Shown piece by piece: positions 45,029-59,996 of a stretch of DNA of 64,000 nucleotides. Each line of letters begins with the position of its first letter. Position 1 is the stretch's first letter. The notes beneath the pieces were generated by a model, which was not told the DNA's origin, did not search any database, and saw nothing but the letters and a program-made list of their open reading frames with translations. The DNA comes from Macrolepiota albuminosa. Taxonomy: Eukaryota; Basidiomycota; Agaricomycetes; Agaricales; Agaricaceae. The position numbers were made by a program, and so were the translations under genes. The DNA lies in the NCBI GenBank assembly GCA_027475525.1, contig JAMWFC010000109.1, positions 496,001-560,000 of the forward strand. Reading direction: 5' to 3'.

Positions 45029-45730
45029 TTTTTACTCGATGATGCGGACTCTTTTCCAACCTTGGTCCGACGCCGAAGCTCTTCCAACTTTTCAATTCGA
45101 AGATAGTCTGCTTTCCAATATGCATTCTGTCTTTCAAATTCCGCCTTCTGAGCACGAAGTTGATGATTTGTAGTCTGAAAGTCAGAGTTCAGGACCAGCA
45201 GCTTGGAGCACGCCTGTAGTCCCTTGAACTGAGAGAAGCTATTCAGCGACAAGTATGACGCAACGGAAGTGTGCTATGACAAACCTGGTCATTGCTTTTA
45301 TCCTTTTGCAGGAGACGTCTCGCGTCCGAGAGTCATTGTTGTGACTCCTCCTCAGATGGTTCTTTGTCCGTTATTTTGATTAGCCTTTCAAGCAAACTAA
45401 TCACGATTTGTACATCATCAAGTTCATTGACGCCGGCTTCATGATGATAATCAAGATGAAGTCGGATACATTCTGTGATGTGGAATGTCTGGCGACATAG
45501 TGGACATGGCCTATAATTTCGACCGAGGTGACTATCTGTCGGTGGTGCAGCTCTCAAATCATTGATGCAACTGGATGAGATTTATACAGTTAGTACAGGA
45601 TATCGGAGTAAATAGGTATGGCACACTTAGCACAGAATATATGGCCACAGTTGATGACTGACGCCACACGAGCACTAGAATCAGGCAGATGTCACAGTTA
45701 GACAATCCAGAGCAGATGGTGCGCATAGGA

Positions 45731-46660
45731 AACGAGTATATTAAACGAATCTGAGAGATAATGTCACTGCAGGAGGGAGGTCAAAACGTGGCAAGAGTTT
45801 CGCTCTTGCAGTCAGTATTTAAGCAAAACCATTATTATCAGACATGGACCAAGAAAAAGCTGAATAAAGTGAACAATAATCCCTTGTTGCATTCTGCCTG
45901 CAATGAAGTGCATTGTTCTGAGCACGAAACTCATTAACAAAAAAGGTAACGGGACTCAAATGAAAGTGTACACGAGGCAGAGAAGGATGTATAGGGCCAG
46001 TTCAGGGCCTGTTGTTCTACTACTTTGTTTTTTGAGGTTGCCCAAGTGAGTTTGGTCATAGAGAAGACGAGAAAAACCCATGAGTTCAGAATCGGCTGTA
46101 TAGCCATCTAACGTCCGTCGATCATGAACACAAGATAAACATCTACCAAAAATTGGAGCACAAACAAAGTCACCGTTGCGAGGTGAAGCACACAGGGATT
46201 TGAACATGGTCGTGAAGGGTTCACATATAGATAAAGAAATTTGGGATACTTAGAGAGCCCGATTGAGCATATGGATAAGTGATCCACGAATTGCAGCTGG
46301 CTTGTGATTCGTCTGAACAGTTCCGGGCGGACTGATGTCGAGGCTCGAAACTGTTCCCGTGGCACTTCAATTCCGGGCACGAGTATAAACATACGGCGAA
46401 AAAAGGGGGATGATAGATGTGCCCGTTCTTTACCTTCAGGCTTGGATGCACCGCCCCCGACACGATAGTGACGAAGCTGTGATTGAAGTGGCAGTGAAGC
46501 ATCCCGACAAACGTGTGACCCAAAATGAGTGATCGAAATGCCATTCGTCGGCACTTCTCACTTCCATTCTCTTGACCTCTCCTCTTCTTCTTGATAGCAG
46601 CTTTTTTTTCGACGCCACGAAAGTCTTCGGCATTTCATTCGTTCCCCAGAAACATCAACA
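45731..46660. other. Intergenic, upstream of GNA1; possible small minus-strand gene
   Basis: Several minus-strand frames at 45956-46560 stay open for 80-148 codons and share Cys-rich segments such as FKSLCASPRNGDFVCAPIFG. Frames overlap without a convincing splice model or family match, so no gene is called. 46560-46660 should hold the GNA1 promoter and leader. Confidence 0.4.
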
Positions 46661-47394
46661 ATGGCTGCTCCCTCGACGTCGACCTCGTTTACTCCTGACG
46701 ACACCCTGGACCTCCTATTCTCTCCTAACCTCATTTCTCTCGAAGTCAAGAACGCTCTGCATCCTGACGTACATGTATGTACTACGTCTCTGTCTTATAC
46801 CTAGTCGAATTTCAACTGTTCTACCATTAGATTCGTCCTCTTGCTTCAAGCGACTATCGGCGCGGTCACCTCCGCGTGCTCTCCGTGCTCACCGCAGCAC
46901 CTGATACAGGCGAAGAAGCCTGGCGCGCGCACTTCAACTTCCTGCGCAATTCGGGGCGGACGTACTATACCATCGTCATTGTCGAAAAGGCTTCCGATCA
47001 AATTGTCGGCGTAGGCACTGTGTTCCTCGAACGCAAGTTCCAGCGCGGAATCAGCTGTGTTGGACACATTGAGGACATTGCCGTTGATGAGAGGCAGCAG
47101 GGAAAGAAGTTGGGATTGAGGATTATTCAGGCATTGACCTCTATCAGCGAGAATACTGGTGCTTATAAGACGATTTTGAACTGCAGTGACAAAAACATAC
47201 GTGAGTTCTCGGGCTACATGATTTCTTTACCTGGTCGAGCTGACTGTTCTCTTCCAGCCTTTTACGAGAAGTGCGGATACGAGAAGAAGGAGAACGAAAT
47301 GGTATGTGTTCTTTTTTCCATGCTTTGTTATTTATATTCTTACAATTTTCAGGCTCGCTATACTCCTGTGCACGCTCACTCTCCTAAACTCTAA
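46661..47394 (+). CDS. GNA1: Glucosamine-6-phosphate N-acetyltransferase
   Basis: This enzyme transfers acetyl from acetyl-CoA to glucosamine 6-phosphate in cytosolic UDP-GlcNAc synthesis, feeding chitin, N-glycans and GPI anchors. Exons 46661-46774, 46831-47200, 47258-47301 and 47353-47394 give 189 residues, close to fungal Gna1 proteins. The GNAT core shows VGTVFLERKFQRG, GHIEDIAVDE, and the acetyl-CoA loop RQQGKKLGLRII (Q/R-x-x-G-x-x-L). The C-terminal FYEKCGYEKKENEMARY matches the family ending, where substrate residues lie. Introns of 51-57 bp keep frame. No defects seen. Single-copy essential gene in most fungi. Confidence 0.93.
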
Positions 47395-49191
47395 CTCGCT
47401 ATTCCTCTGGCAGAACTATAGCAAGATGGATCTGTACACTATTTTTGAAACGGCATGGACCTTATATTTACAGCACGTTCTAAGAACAGGACATTCGATA
47501 TTGATACCTATTACACAGTCTGGGAGTTTACTGTGATAATAATATAACCGTTTGGACGATTCTTCCTAGGAGCTGTGAACGCAATCAGAGTAGAGGAGGG
47601 TAATGTTTTAGTCAGAAGATGTGCATTGGCAGTGACCTCGCGTTGCTCATGAAGGACTTGCTACGTGGCCCCGCCTCCACCAAATAAGGTGCGATATACG
47701 TAAAGGCAGAACTTTTTAGCAATCTAAACAGGACCCTTTTTACAACCCCATTATGTAAATCCGCACTCGAGCAGTTGTCAAGCCATCGTTTGATAGCGTA
47801 CCTGCTCTGTGCAATCTATAAGGACGGCGCTAACGGTCGAGTACATGGTATCTGTGTGTGTGAAGTGCATGGACCACGCAATCTACCTCTCAAGACATCC
47901 ATCCAGCTCGTGAAAACAGCGCTTCAATGGTGGTACCCTTTCCATCCCCCCACACACAAGATCAATTCGCGACAGTGGAACAACAGATGTTGAATTGTCG
48001 AAACATCCAAAGAGTCTGAAGCGTTTCCAGGGGTTTACTAGAGGGAAGACAAGTCTGCACGCACATTCAGCGTATTAGAACTGCGGCTTCCATAAGTTGA
48101 GAGTGAGCGCCTAAGCTGGTAGTCTTTTCGATAAGCATAGTTAACCCCCCCCCCCCCCCGATACGCTGATGATATAGATACTGCGATATTTCTTGAGTTC
48201 AAGCTCGTCGTAGCAACCCACTTTCCGCACGTATAAAGTCCGGACAACCTTCGACAAGGCTATATATTAAGATAGACTATAAGTCTGATGGCAATTTGTC
48301 CGATGGGACGTCCCTGAGGCACAAAACATTTTCAAAATATCCTGAACAGGAAGCCAGCAATGACAATGAGCATAATATAATTATGAAAGTGTTTCCTGTG
48401 CAAGACTACCATTTTGCAGCGTTATTGTCATTCAACGTCGAAAGCGGATGACAGCCATGACCCTGGTTGGTCGTGGGGTTAGTTACCCAGAGGGTAGATA
48501 GGTAGCCTCGTAGCCTCGGAAGCAGTCAAGTACACTGAGTCTTCAAACTAGATCAGGGCGAGATAAGACAGGAAAAGAGGTCATCAGTGCGCATTGCGCA
48601 AGTGGAGTGCGAGTACGAGTTCGGAAACTCGTCGGCGCGGATAGACGGATTTCCGGATTTCCGGATTTTGATGGAAAACGAGGGTGTTGGTGTGGGTATA
48701 GGTGTGGTCATCAAAAGAAAAAAGAAAAGGATGTCTATGTTTGTCTGATTCACAGCCATAAGATGCGGTGGGGTGTGAGGCTGGCTGCTGTAACAAGAAA
48801 GAAAGACCAACTTGATAATCAAACTAAACAGAACAGAGCAGAGCAGAGCAGCACAGAATGTTGTGTGATGAAGCCCGCTGGCGGACAGACATATGGTGTA
48901 CGAGATTCGTGAGAGTTTTAGAGCAGAAAGAATCAAAGGCGATGCAATTGCAAGCAATGCATTTTCGTTACCAGTCACATGACGACACCCAACCAGCGTG
49001 ACAAGCTCTGCGGGTCACACCGTGGGGAAACATTGTCATCGCAAGTTCGGCGTCAGCACATCTTGTTGGCCAACGTTCATATCGACTCGCACTTTTTCAT
49101 CGTTTGACACGGTGAGTTACTTCGTATCCGGCGTCGGACGACTCAGCTGCTGATGCTCTGATTGATTCGCTCAGACCCATACGCGTGTATC
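47395..49191. other. Long intergenic region between GNA1 and the synaptobrevin gene
   Basis: No supported gene. A run of about 15 C residues sits at about 48146-48160. An aacagagcagagcagagcag microrepeat is at 48829-48850. The last ~200 bp should be the synaptobrevin promoter and leader, and may contain a leader intron (gtgagt at 49111 to ctcag at 49173). Confidence 0.5.
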
Positions 49192-49918
49192 ATGTCCGTG
49201 CATGGTTCTATGAATCTAACGCCCCGAGTACACATTACTAACTAACCCTCTCTCTCTCTCTCTCTCTCGTTGGTAGGTCTGAACCTTACGATCCATATGT
49301 ACCCCGTAACGGCGCCTCGCCGAATCCTGCTGGCCCCAGCTCGGGCAACTCAAAAACCGCAGCTATACAACAACAGATTGATGATACTGTTGGAATTATG
49401 CGGGAGAATATCACGAAGGTGGCGGAACGAGGCGAGAGGTTGGATTCGCTACAAGACAAGACGGGTGCGTGTTATTTTTCTTTTTATTCAGCTTGGGTTG
49501 TGGGTCCTCAAGGCGGCCAGGTGCCGCCAGGCTGTAATGTGAGATTATTGCTGATTGACTTTTGCCTTTTGTTGTTATAGACAATCTTGCCGTGTCTGCA
49601 CAAGGATTTCGCCGTGGTGCAAATCGAGTGCGCAAGGTCCGTATCCCCGTTTAAATTGTTGATGAGTCAGTTGAATCTTATTCGTTACCTCGTGTAGAAT
49701 ATGTGGTACGTCCATGAATGTGATATTTCGTGTGGGCATAATGTAATGTTTTCCTTGTAATTTAGGTGGAAGGACATGAAGGTGTGTTATCCTTGTTATC
49801 GCGTATGCCTTGCTCTTCATCGTTAATGGGCTGTTAGATGCGCATTATCATTTTCGTCGCTATTGCGGTTATCATTATCATCATAGTGGTCTCGATCGTC
49901 AAGGCGACAGGCAAATAG
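49192..49918 (+). CDS. SNC1: Synaptobrevin/VAMP-type R-SNARE
   Basis: This R-SNARE of secretory vesicles drives fusion with the plasma membrane and recycling endosomes. Exons: 49192-49193 (AT), 49277-49464, 49581-49636, 49698-49705, 49766-49781, 49838-49918; total 351 nt, 116 residues, the usual size. The SNARE motif runs [20 protein letters not shown]...[12 protein letters not shown], with the zero-layer Arg within [18 protein letters not shown] then leads into a C-terminal membrane anchor of about 20 residues ([19 protein letters not shown]). The start codon is split by the first intron (AT|G), giving MSEPYDPY; no other join I tried keeps frame. Two exons are only 8 and 16 nt. Intron 1 carries a (ct)n tract before its acceptor. 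Confidence 0.92.
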
Positions 49919-51005
49919 TTGGTTACCTCGCCTTATCCCACTCGTACCCCTACCCCCTTCTCACTGTGGTACTGTCTACATCTATGCAGACCACTGCTTT
50001 AATTTTCTTTCCCGCCCCCCTTCCTTTATGTGTAACACCATCCTGTTAGCTACTGATTGTTACGCAAATATGCGGAATTTTGGACTTTTTTTATCATCTT
50101 GTTTTCTACCTTCGCTCTTGTACTTTGTGTCTGGTTTGAACTGGAGCCATGCTCTTGAAGATGTATGGAAGTAGCCGTCTCACCGTCTGAGAAGTGTACT
50201 TGCTCTTTAGTTTCCAAACAAAAGTTTCCCTATACTGCTTTAACCACGCACGAAGCCAACCGTGAGATTGCGCCACGTGACAAGGAATTTAAAATCAAAG
50301 TTGAACGAATTGAACTTTGACAACAACAACCACCACGACCAACGTTGGTGGCTTCATTTGTTGGTTGTTCCGGCTGCTACGAGGACTGGACTGTCGTTGC
50401 CGTCGATAGGCTCAATTCCATTCTACCGCTATATGCGAGGTTTCATACGCCAACCAATCACATTATGACATCCACATCCACATCACCAACAGCCACACCA
50501 GCCATATTCATGGCGGCTGTCCCTTCCTCTGCAATTCCTCCATTCAGGCTGCGCACTCCCATGAAGCCACTGAGGCTGCTCAACAGGTGGTCCCTATCTG
50601 ACGCCGTCCATCTACGTCGTCGTTACCCCAGTCGAGCAGACTCAGCTGCGTGCGCATGCTTCAGGCTGAGGAAGAAGGATCTCTGCCCTGTCGATCCCAC
50701 CACCACGACCACTGCCACCACCACCGCCACCGCCACCCCATCCCACGCGCTCATCACACAGCTCCAGCTCCTTGTGTCAAGTCTCAGGATCCTCGTCGCC
50801 TCTATCCACACCACAGTCACTCCATCCAGCGTGCCTATTGCCTTGGCATCCGTTCTACCTCCATCATCTACCTTCCAGCCATTCACTGGTGCCAGCACTC
50901 ATGCATCTCCACCTCAGACAAGGCAGCGCTCTCCTTCGCCGTTGCATATGGTGCCTATCAGAAGTGGACGGATCACGTGATCATTTGTTGGAAACCATGG
51001 GTTTA
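49919..51005. other. Intergenic with low-complexity open frames
   Basis: An open frame at 50345-50980 is rich in Thr/Ser/Pro (runs from accaccacc repeats near 50700) and has no recognisable domain. Composition alone can explain its length, so I do not call a gene. 49919-50250 is the synaptobrevin 3' region. Confidence 0.45.
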
Positions 51006-51245
51006 TTGCTAGTTGACTTTTTTTGATGCACTGCTTCCCATTTCATTTATATCGTTAGGTCTACCGTGACATGTTCCAGTAATTCGACCATAGTTACTTA
51101 ATTAGCATAGGTAGATATAAGAATAGTAGCATAGTAACAACCGAATAAATGTACTGATAGTCAGTGGACGCACTTGGACGATGTCGATACGGACAATTGA
51201 AAACCGGAGGAATGCTTCTTTTGAAGACACCGAGGAGTAAAAGCA
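51006..51245. repeat. Dispersed repeat, left copy
   Basis: About 240 bp from ttgctagttgac to accgaggagtaaa, matching 53632-53905 in the same orientation with scattered substitutions. The two copies bracket the protein kinase-like gene. It could be a solo LTR or MITE; no ends or target duplications were identified. Confidence 0.8.
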
Positions 51246-51809
51246 CAGTGAGGCGATTCAAGCACATCATTATATATCTCCATCAAGAGAACGACTATGC
51301 GGTTCATCAGCTTATACACGACCTCGAGTATCATGAAGATTCCGAGGCGCACAAAAGGACCGTGCGCGAACTTTTCACTAGTAGCCTCTCAAGGGTGTGT
51401 CCATATCCGGTCCTTAGCACAATCAAAGTGATCGCGGTTGAAAACCAAACTTGAAGGACTCGGAAGAAAGAATTCAAAGTCTCGTTTCTGAACACTAATT
51501 CGGACTCCCAACTTGGCCAATCGAAATCTGGAGATAAATATCCATTCTCCCGGTTGAGCGCAATTCCAATGCCTACCTAATACTGAAGATCGGAAGGGAT
51601 TGCGAAGGAAGAAACAACGCAATTCGTGTTCCAAAAGCACTATCTTGAGTTGACTAGCCAAGACTGCCAGAGAGTTGAGCTCTTCAAACGTATATTAGAT
51701 GAATAGTTACATTGAACATCCCAATGGGAGATACACTAAAGCTTCGAAACATACGTAAAGTGATCAGCCAATGGTAAATAAGACTGAAGCTTTAAAAAAC
51801 ATAAACCAT
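51246..51809. other. Spacer 3' of the kinase-like gene
   Basis: No gene supported. Short open frames on both strands show no family resemblance. Confidence 0.5.
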
Positions 51810-53613
51810 TCAGGATATGATCAGCCTAAGGCGAAGAAACTGGCCAATGCGGCGGATGCAACTGACTATACGGAAAACCCACGGATATAAACAGATCTCC
51901 CGAAGGAAACGAATGTACCGGGGAACAGGAGGCTCACGATATGCTGCCCATTTTCCCACAAAATCTGGGTCAAGATGCTTCCAGCGATCATAATAATCAT
52001 ACTCTTCGTCTTCGTATGGATTCCATGGCTCTGCTGCTAAAGATAATACACTCTTGGGTGTTAGGGGAACGACTTGCTCTTCAAAGAATTGCAGAGCTTC
52101 TGAAGCCTTGAATCGTCGTGTAATCTCGCGAGTCGTCATTCGGTCGAACAAGGGTGCTAGCATTGGGACAGTGCGCGTCATATGCTACAAAAAAAGTGAG
52201 TAGTAATTCGCATCGATAGCAGGACGGATAACAGTGCACAGATTGACTCACCTGGAATTCTGTGCAGAATAGAACACCTAGCATTCCGACATCAAAAGCA
52301 AAAGGGTTGAAATCAAACTCTCCCTGCAACGTGTCTCCTGGAACTTGATAATACAGAGTGTTGAAAGAAATATGACTTGGAAGACGACAATCATCGAGGG
52401 ACATCGAAGGCGGAAACATTGTGGAACCATCAAAATCAAATAAAGCATATGTCAATTTTCCTTGAGAGCGCAAAGAGTGACGGAAATAATTGAACATGTC
52501 AGCTCCGCCCATGAAGACGTGATTAACAAGTATATTGTCCATTTTGATATCCTATGGTAACAAAAAAATCAGCACAAATCAAGCTGTTGACGTCGAAAAA
52601 CGTACACCATGAGCGATTCGATGCTTGTGAAGATAAGCCAACCCCTGCTGAAAGGGTCAGTATTGATCCAACAAGGATAAAGGAAAGGGACCTTTAAAAG
52701 GCAATGTATAAATTGAAAAACTTCCCTCAAGCTGTCGCATTTGGGTAAGAGTGGAGTAACACCCCATCTAAGTCCTGAGTTCGAAGAAGCAAAGTACTTG
52801 CAGTAATTGAAGCATACCTAGGCATAATAGCCAGCCAGTGACCTTCGCAGGGAATGACGTCCAGGACTGGGATAACATGATGGAAATGATCTATTGAACG
52901 AGGCGATCCCTGATCATGAAGGTATTTCAATATGCGAAACTCTTCGCTCCCGTCTAGAACTGCTTTGACAGCTACATGCTGTCCTTGGGTATTCTGAGCA
53001 AATGCAACGTTGCCCTGGAGAACGCATGGGCATGATCCGGCTTAAAACACTCGAGATACCCGCCACACGCACCCAAGCGCTTGTACTTCCAGAGAGAGGT
53101 GGGAACTTCAAATGATACTCATCATCCTCCTCTCGTAGTGGTCCTTCATGACTCGCATAGGGAAATACGCTCTCATGGGGTCCAGCATTGGATGGACAAA
53201 CTGCAGTCGAAAAATCTGCTTCCTCGGGAGATCGAATGTACAGAACGTAACCTTGTTCCAAAAACCACGATCGGATGCGTTCTGAGTCCCACCAAGCAAA
53301 TCTTCTGCAGGCTAATTGATCGAATCCGGGATCGTGGGGCCACAGGGAAGTTCGAAGAACGGAATCAAGGTCGTCGGACACAGGACACGAGACACATGAA
53401 GAAGGGTCATCCTTTTCATGTACAGAATTCGCCTGGATAGATTGTAAAGAATTAAGACTAAAATTGTCCTCAGCACATGTAAGGTTCACTTACCATCCTT
53501 AAATATAGTAGCAAGGTCCAACCAGGCAATATGGCACAAAGTGCGAAGTTGGCGTTTGCCGAAGAGTGTGAGAGTTCTTGACTTGGGGGAAGTGGCCAAT
53601 GCCGTTTCGGCAT
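51810..53613 (-). CDS. Basidiomycete protein kinase-like protein (HGD/DFD type)
   Basis: Exons 53613-53494, 53432-53073, 53014-52818, 52767-52692, 52647-52606, 52551-52252 and 52184-51810 join in frame to 489 residues with no stop. The N-terminal part carries RIRSWFLEQGYVLYIR. The kinase fold follows: GNVAFAQNTQGQHVAVKAV with the ATP-binding Lys, EEFRILKYLH, GHWLAIMPR, catalytic loop AYLHKHRIAHGDIKMDNIL (HGD in place of HRD, Asp and Asn kept), and metal-binding Asp in YALFDFDGS (DFD in place of DFG). Key residues are present, so activity is possible. Such families are expanded in Agaricomycetes and their targets are unknown. The ATG at 53613 lies just inside the repeat-bounded interval; a start near the 53494 exon end (ATG before the intron) is an alternative. 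Confidence 0.83.
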
Positions 53614-53631
53614 GGCATGTGAGTTGACTCC

Positions 53632-53905
53632 TTATTGCTAGTTGACTTTTTCGATGCACTGCTTCCCATTTCATTTATATCATTAGGTCTACCGTGACAT
53701 ATTCCAGTGATGCGACCACAGCTATTTAATTAGCATAGGTAGATATAAGAATAGTAGCATAGTAACAACTGATATAACATGTCGGTCTACGCTTACGACC
53801 GAATAAATGTACTGATAGTCAGTGGACGCATTTGGACGATGTCGATACGACAATTGAAAACCGGAGAAATGCTCCTTTGGAAGTCACCGAGGAGTAAAGG
53901 CATCC
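53632..53905. repeat. Dispersed repeat, right copy
   Basis: This matches 51006-51245 but has about 30 extra bases (around 53770-53800, containing catgtcggtctacgc) before gaccgaataaatgtactga. It lies directly upstream of the kinase-like gene and may supply part of its promoter. Confidence 0.8.
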
Positions 53906-54199
53906 TGGTGGCTCAGCTCGAGGTCTTCATTTAAAGCTTTTAGTACTCCGGTGTAACTGAGGATAATGGCCGTCTCTTGAAAGACGTAGGCCTGATCTCA
54001 AGCCTAAGCCTTTCAAATAGTCGTTACAACCATAAACGACAGAGGGGGAGGCTGGCCAACGTCCACCCTCACACGAGTCAATGAGGCGAAATCCACAGGT
54101 CTGGACAGTCGTTCTACAACTATTAACAAAACCCTCCGGGCATGAATTATATATACATCTATTCATTTACAATCCTTTTTTCACCGTATAATTCCGAGT
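53906..54199. other. Spacer at the 3' end of AROM
   Basis: No gene seen. It contains the AROM 3' untranslated region on the minus strand. Confidence 0.5.
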
Positions 54200-59230
<5,031 letters not shown>

Positions 59231-59996
59231 GGGGGAAGAAGGGATGGTTGGCCGATTTGCTTTTTCCTGACGAGTTTGTAACCATTTCCATTGCGGTCAC
59301 GTGGAGCCCTGATCAAGAAAGAAATCTATCTCCGTGGGCGGCTAACACTATGTGGCTGACTCTTGGGGCCGCATTTATCAATATCAAGGACTTTCTGAGA
59401 TGGGACAGGATTCAAGGATACCAGCTGTCTCCTTCATCGCTTTTTCTTGCGTTCTTACTTGTTTTTTACTCAATATGGCCCAGGATTGGCTTCTTACGTT
59501 TCAGAGGCAGACTGAGGTAGATAGCAGTGATTGGTCCGAGGTTGTCGACCGTGTAAACGCAGCAAACCAGGCGAGATGAGCTGTCAACTGTTTAGCATCG
59601 AGATCCTTACCAAGATCAATACCGACAGCTTCAGGCATTTCTGGCTACAAAGGATCAACGTTTCAACGTAATACGTTTGTAACAAACACGTCGTGCCGAG
59701 AAACAGTGAAAAGACTACAGCTATACGAATTGACAGCGAAAACGGAGCAGAAGCATACTACTGTTTGCAACGCGTATTTTACTGTAAAGTTGATAAGGGT
59801 ATCTACTGAAAGTGATATTATCCATGACGGAGGTGAACTGATACAAAGGTCGAAACCATAAGTTATACCATGGGATGAAATATATATAAGGGTGGATGAT
59901 CGAAGGAATATTGTCTTTAAAAATAAATAAGAGAAATTGTCAGACGAGAAGTCTATGCAGTTATCATATAACAAGTGAACATGCTGTTTTGGATTA
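59231..59996. other. Intergenic between AROM and the Kin4-like kinase gene
   Basis: This holds the AROM promoter and the kinase 3' region. On the minus strand at 59638-59609 an ATG is followed by PEAVGIDLG and a GTAAGG donor, like the first exon of an Hsp70 gene. No continuation (TTYSCVGV) follows, so it is probably chance or a relic. A plus-strand frame at 59352-59579 (MAQDWLLTFQRQTE) has no known family. Confidence 0.4.

Larger units (their letters stand above)
39167..45730 (-). pseudogene. RING-finger, coiled-coil protein gene interrupted by copia 2
   Basis: Coding runs on the minus strand from about 45730 to 45030 and, beyond the copia element, from 39473 to a TAA at 39167. RING ligands are visible: CDIC (about 45690), CGHIFC (about 45640) and, after a short intron, CPLCRQTF (about 45500). 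A helical region follows (QLRAQKAEFERQNAYWKAD), then SASSS where copia lies. With one copy of the ttttt duplication the exon reads on as KKPLQGHAQISRDLYKSK. RING proteins of this kind are usually E3 ubiquitin ligases. Apart from copia there is a frameshift after CDIC and an in-frame TGA at 45333-45335, so it may have been dead before the insertion. A 77-bp duplication covers its last intron. Confidence 0.7.

Noticed and set aside
48146..48160. Run of about 15 C residues
   Set aside because: Simple homopolymer, prone to sequencing error, with no flanking structure.
50345..50980. 211-codon open frame between the synaptobrevin gene and the kinase-like gene
   Set aside because: Thr/Ser/Pro low complexity from acc repeats, several frames open at once, no domain or splice support.
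59609..59638. ATG followed by PEAVGIDLG and a GT donor, like exon 1 of an Hsp70 gene
   Set aside because: No continuation of the ATPase domain follows within any reasonable intron distance; it lies in the AROM upstream region.
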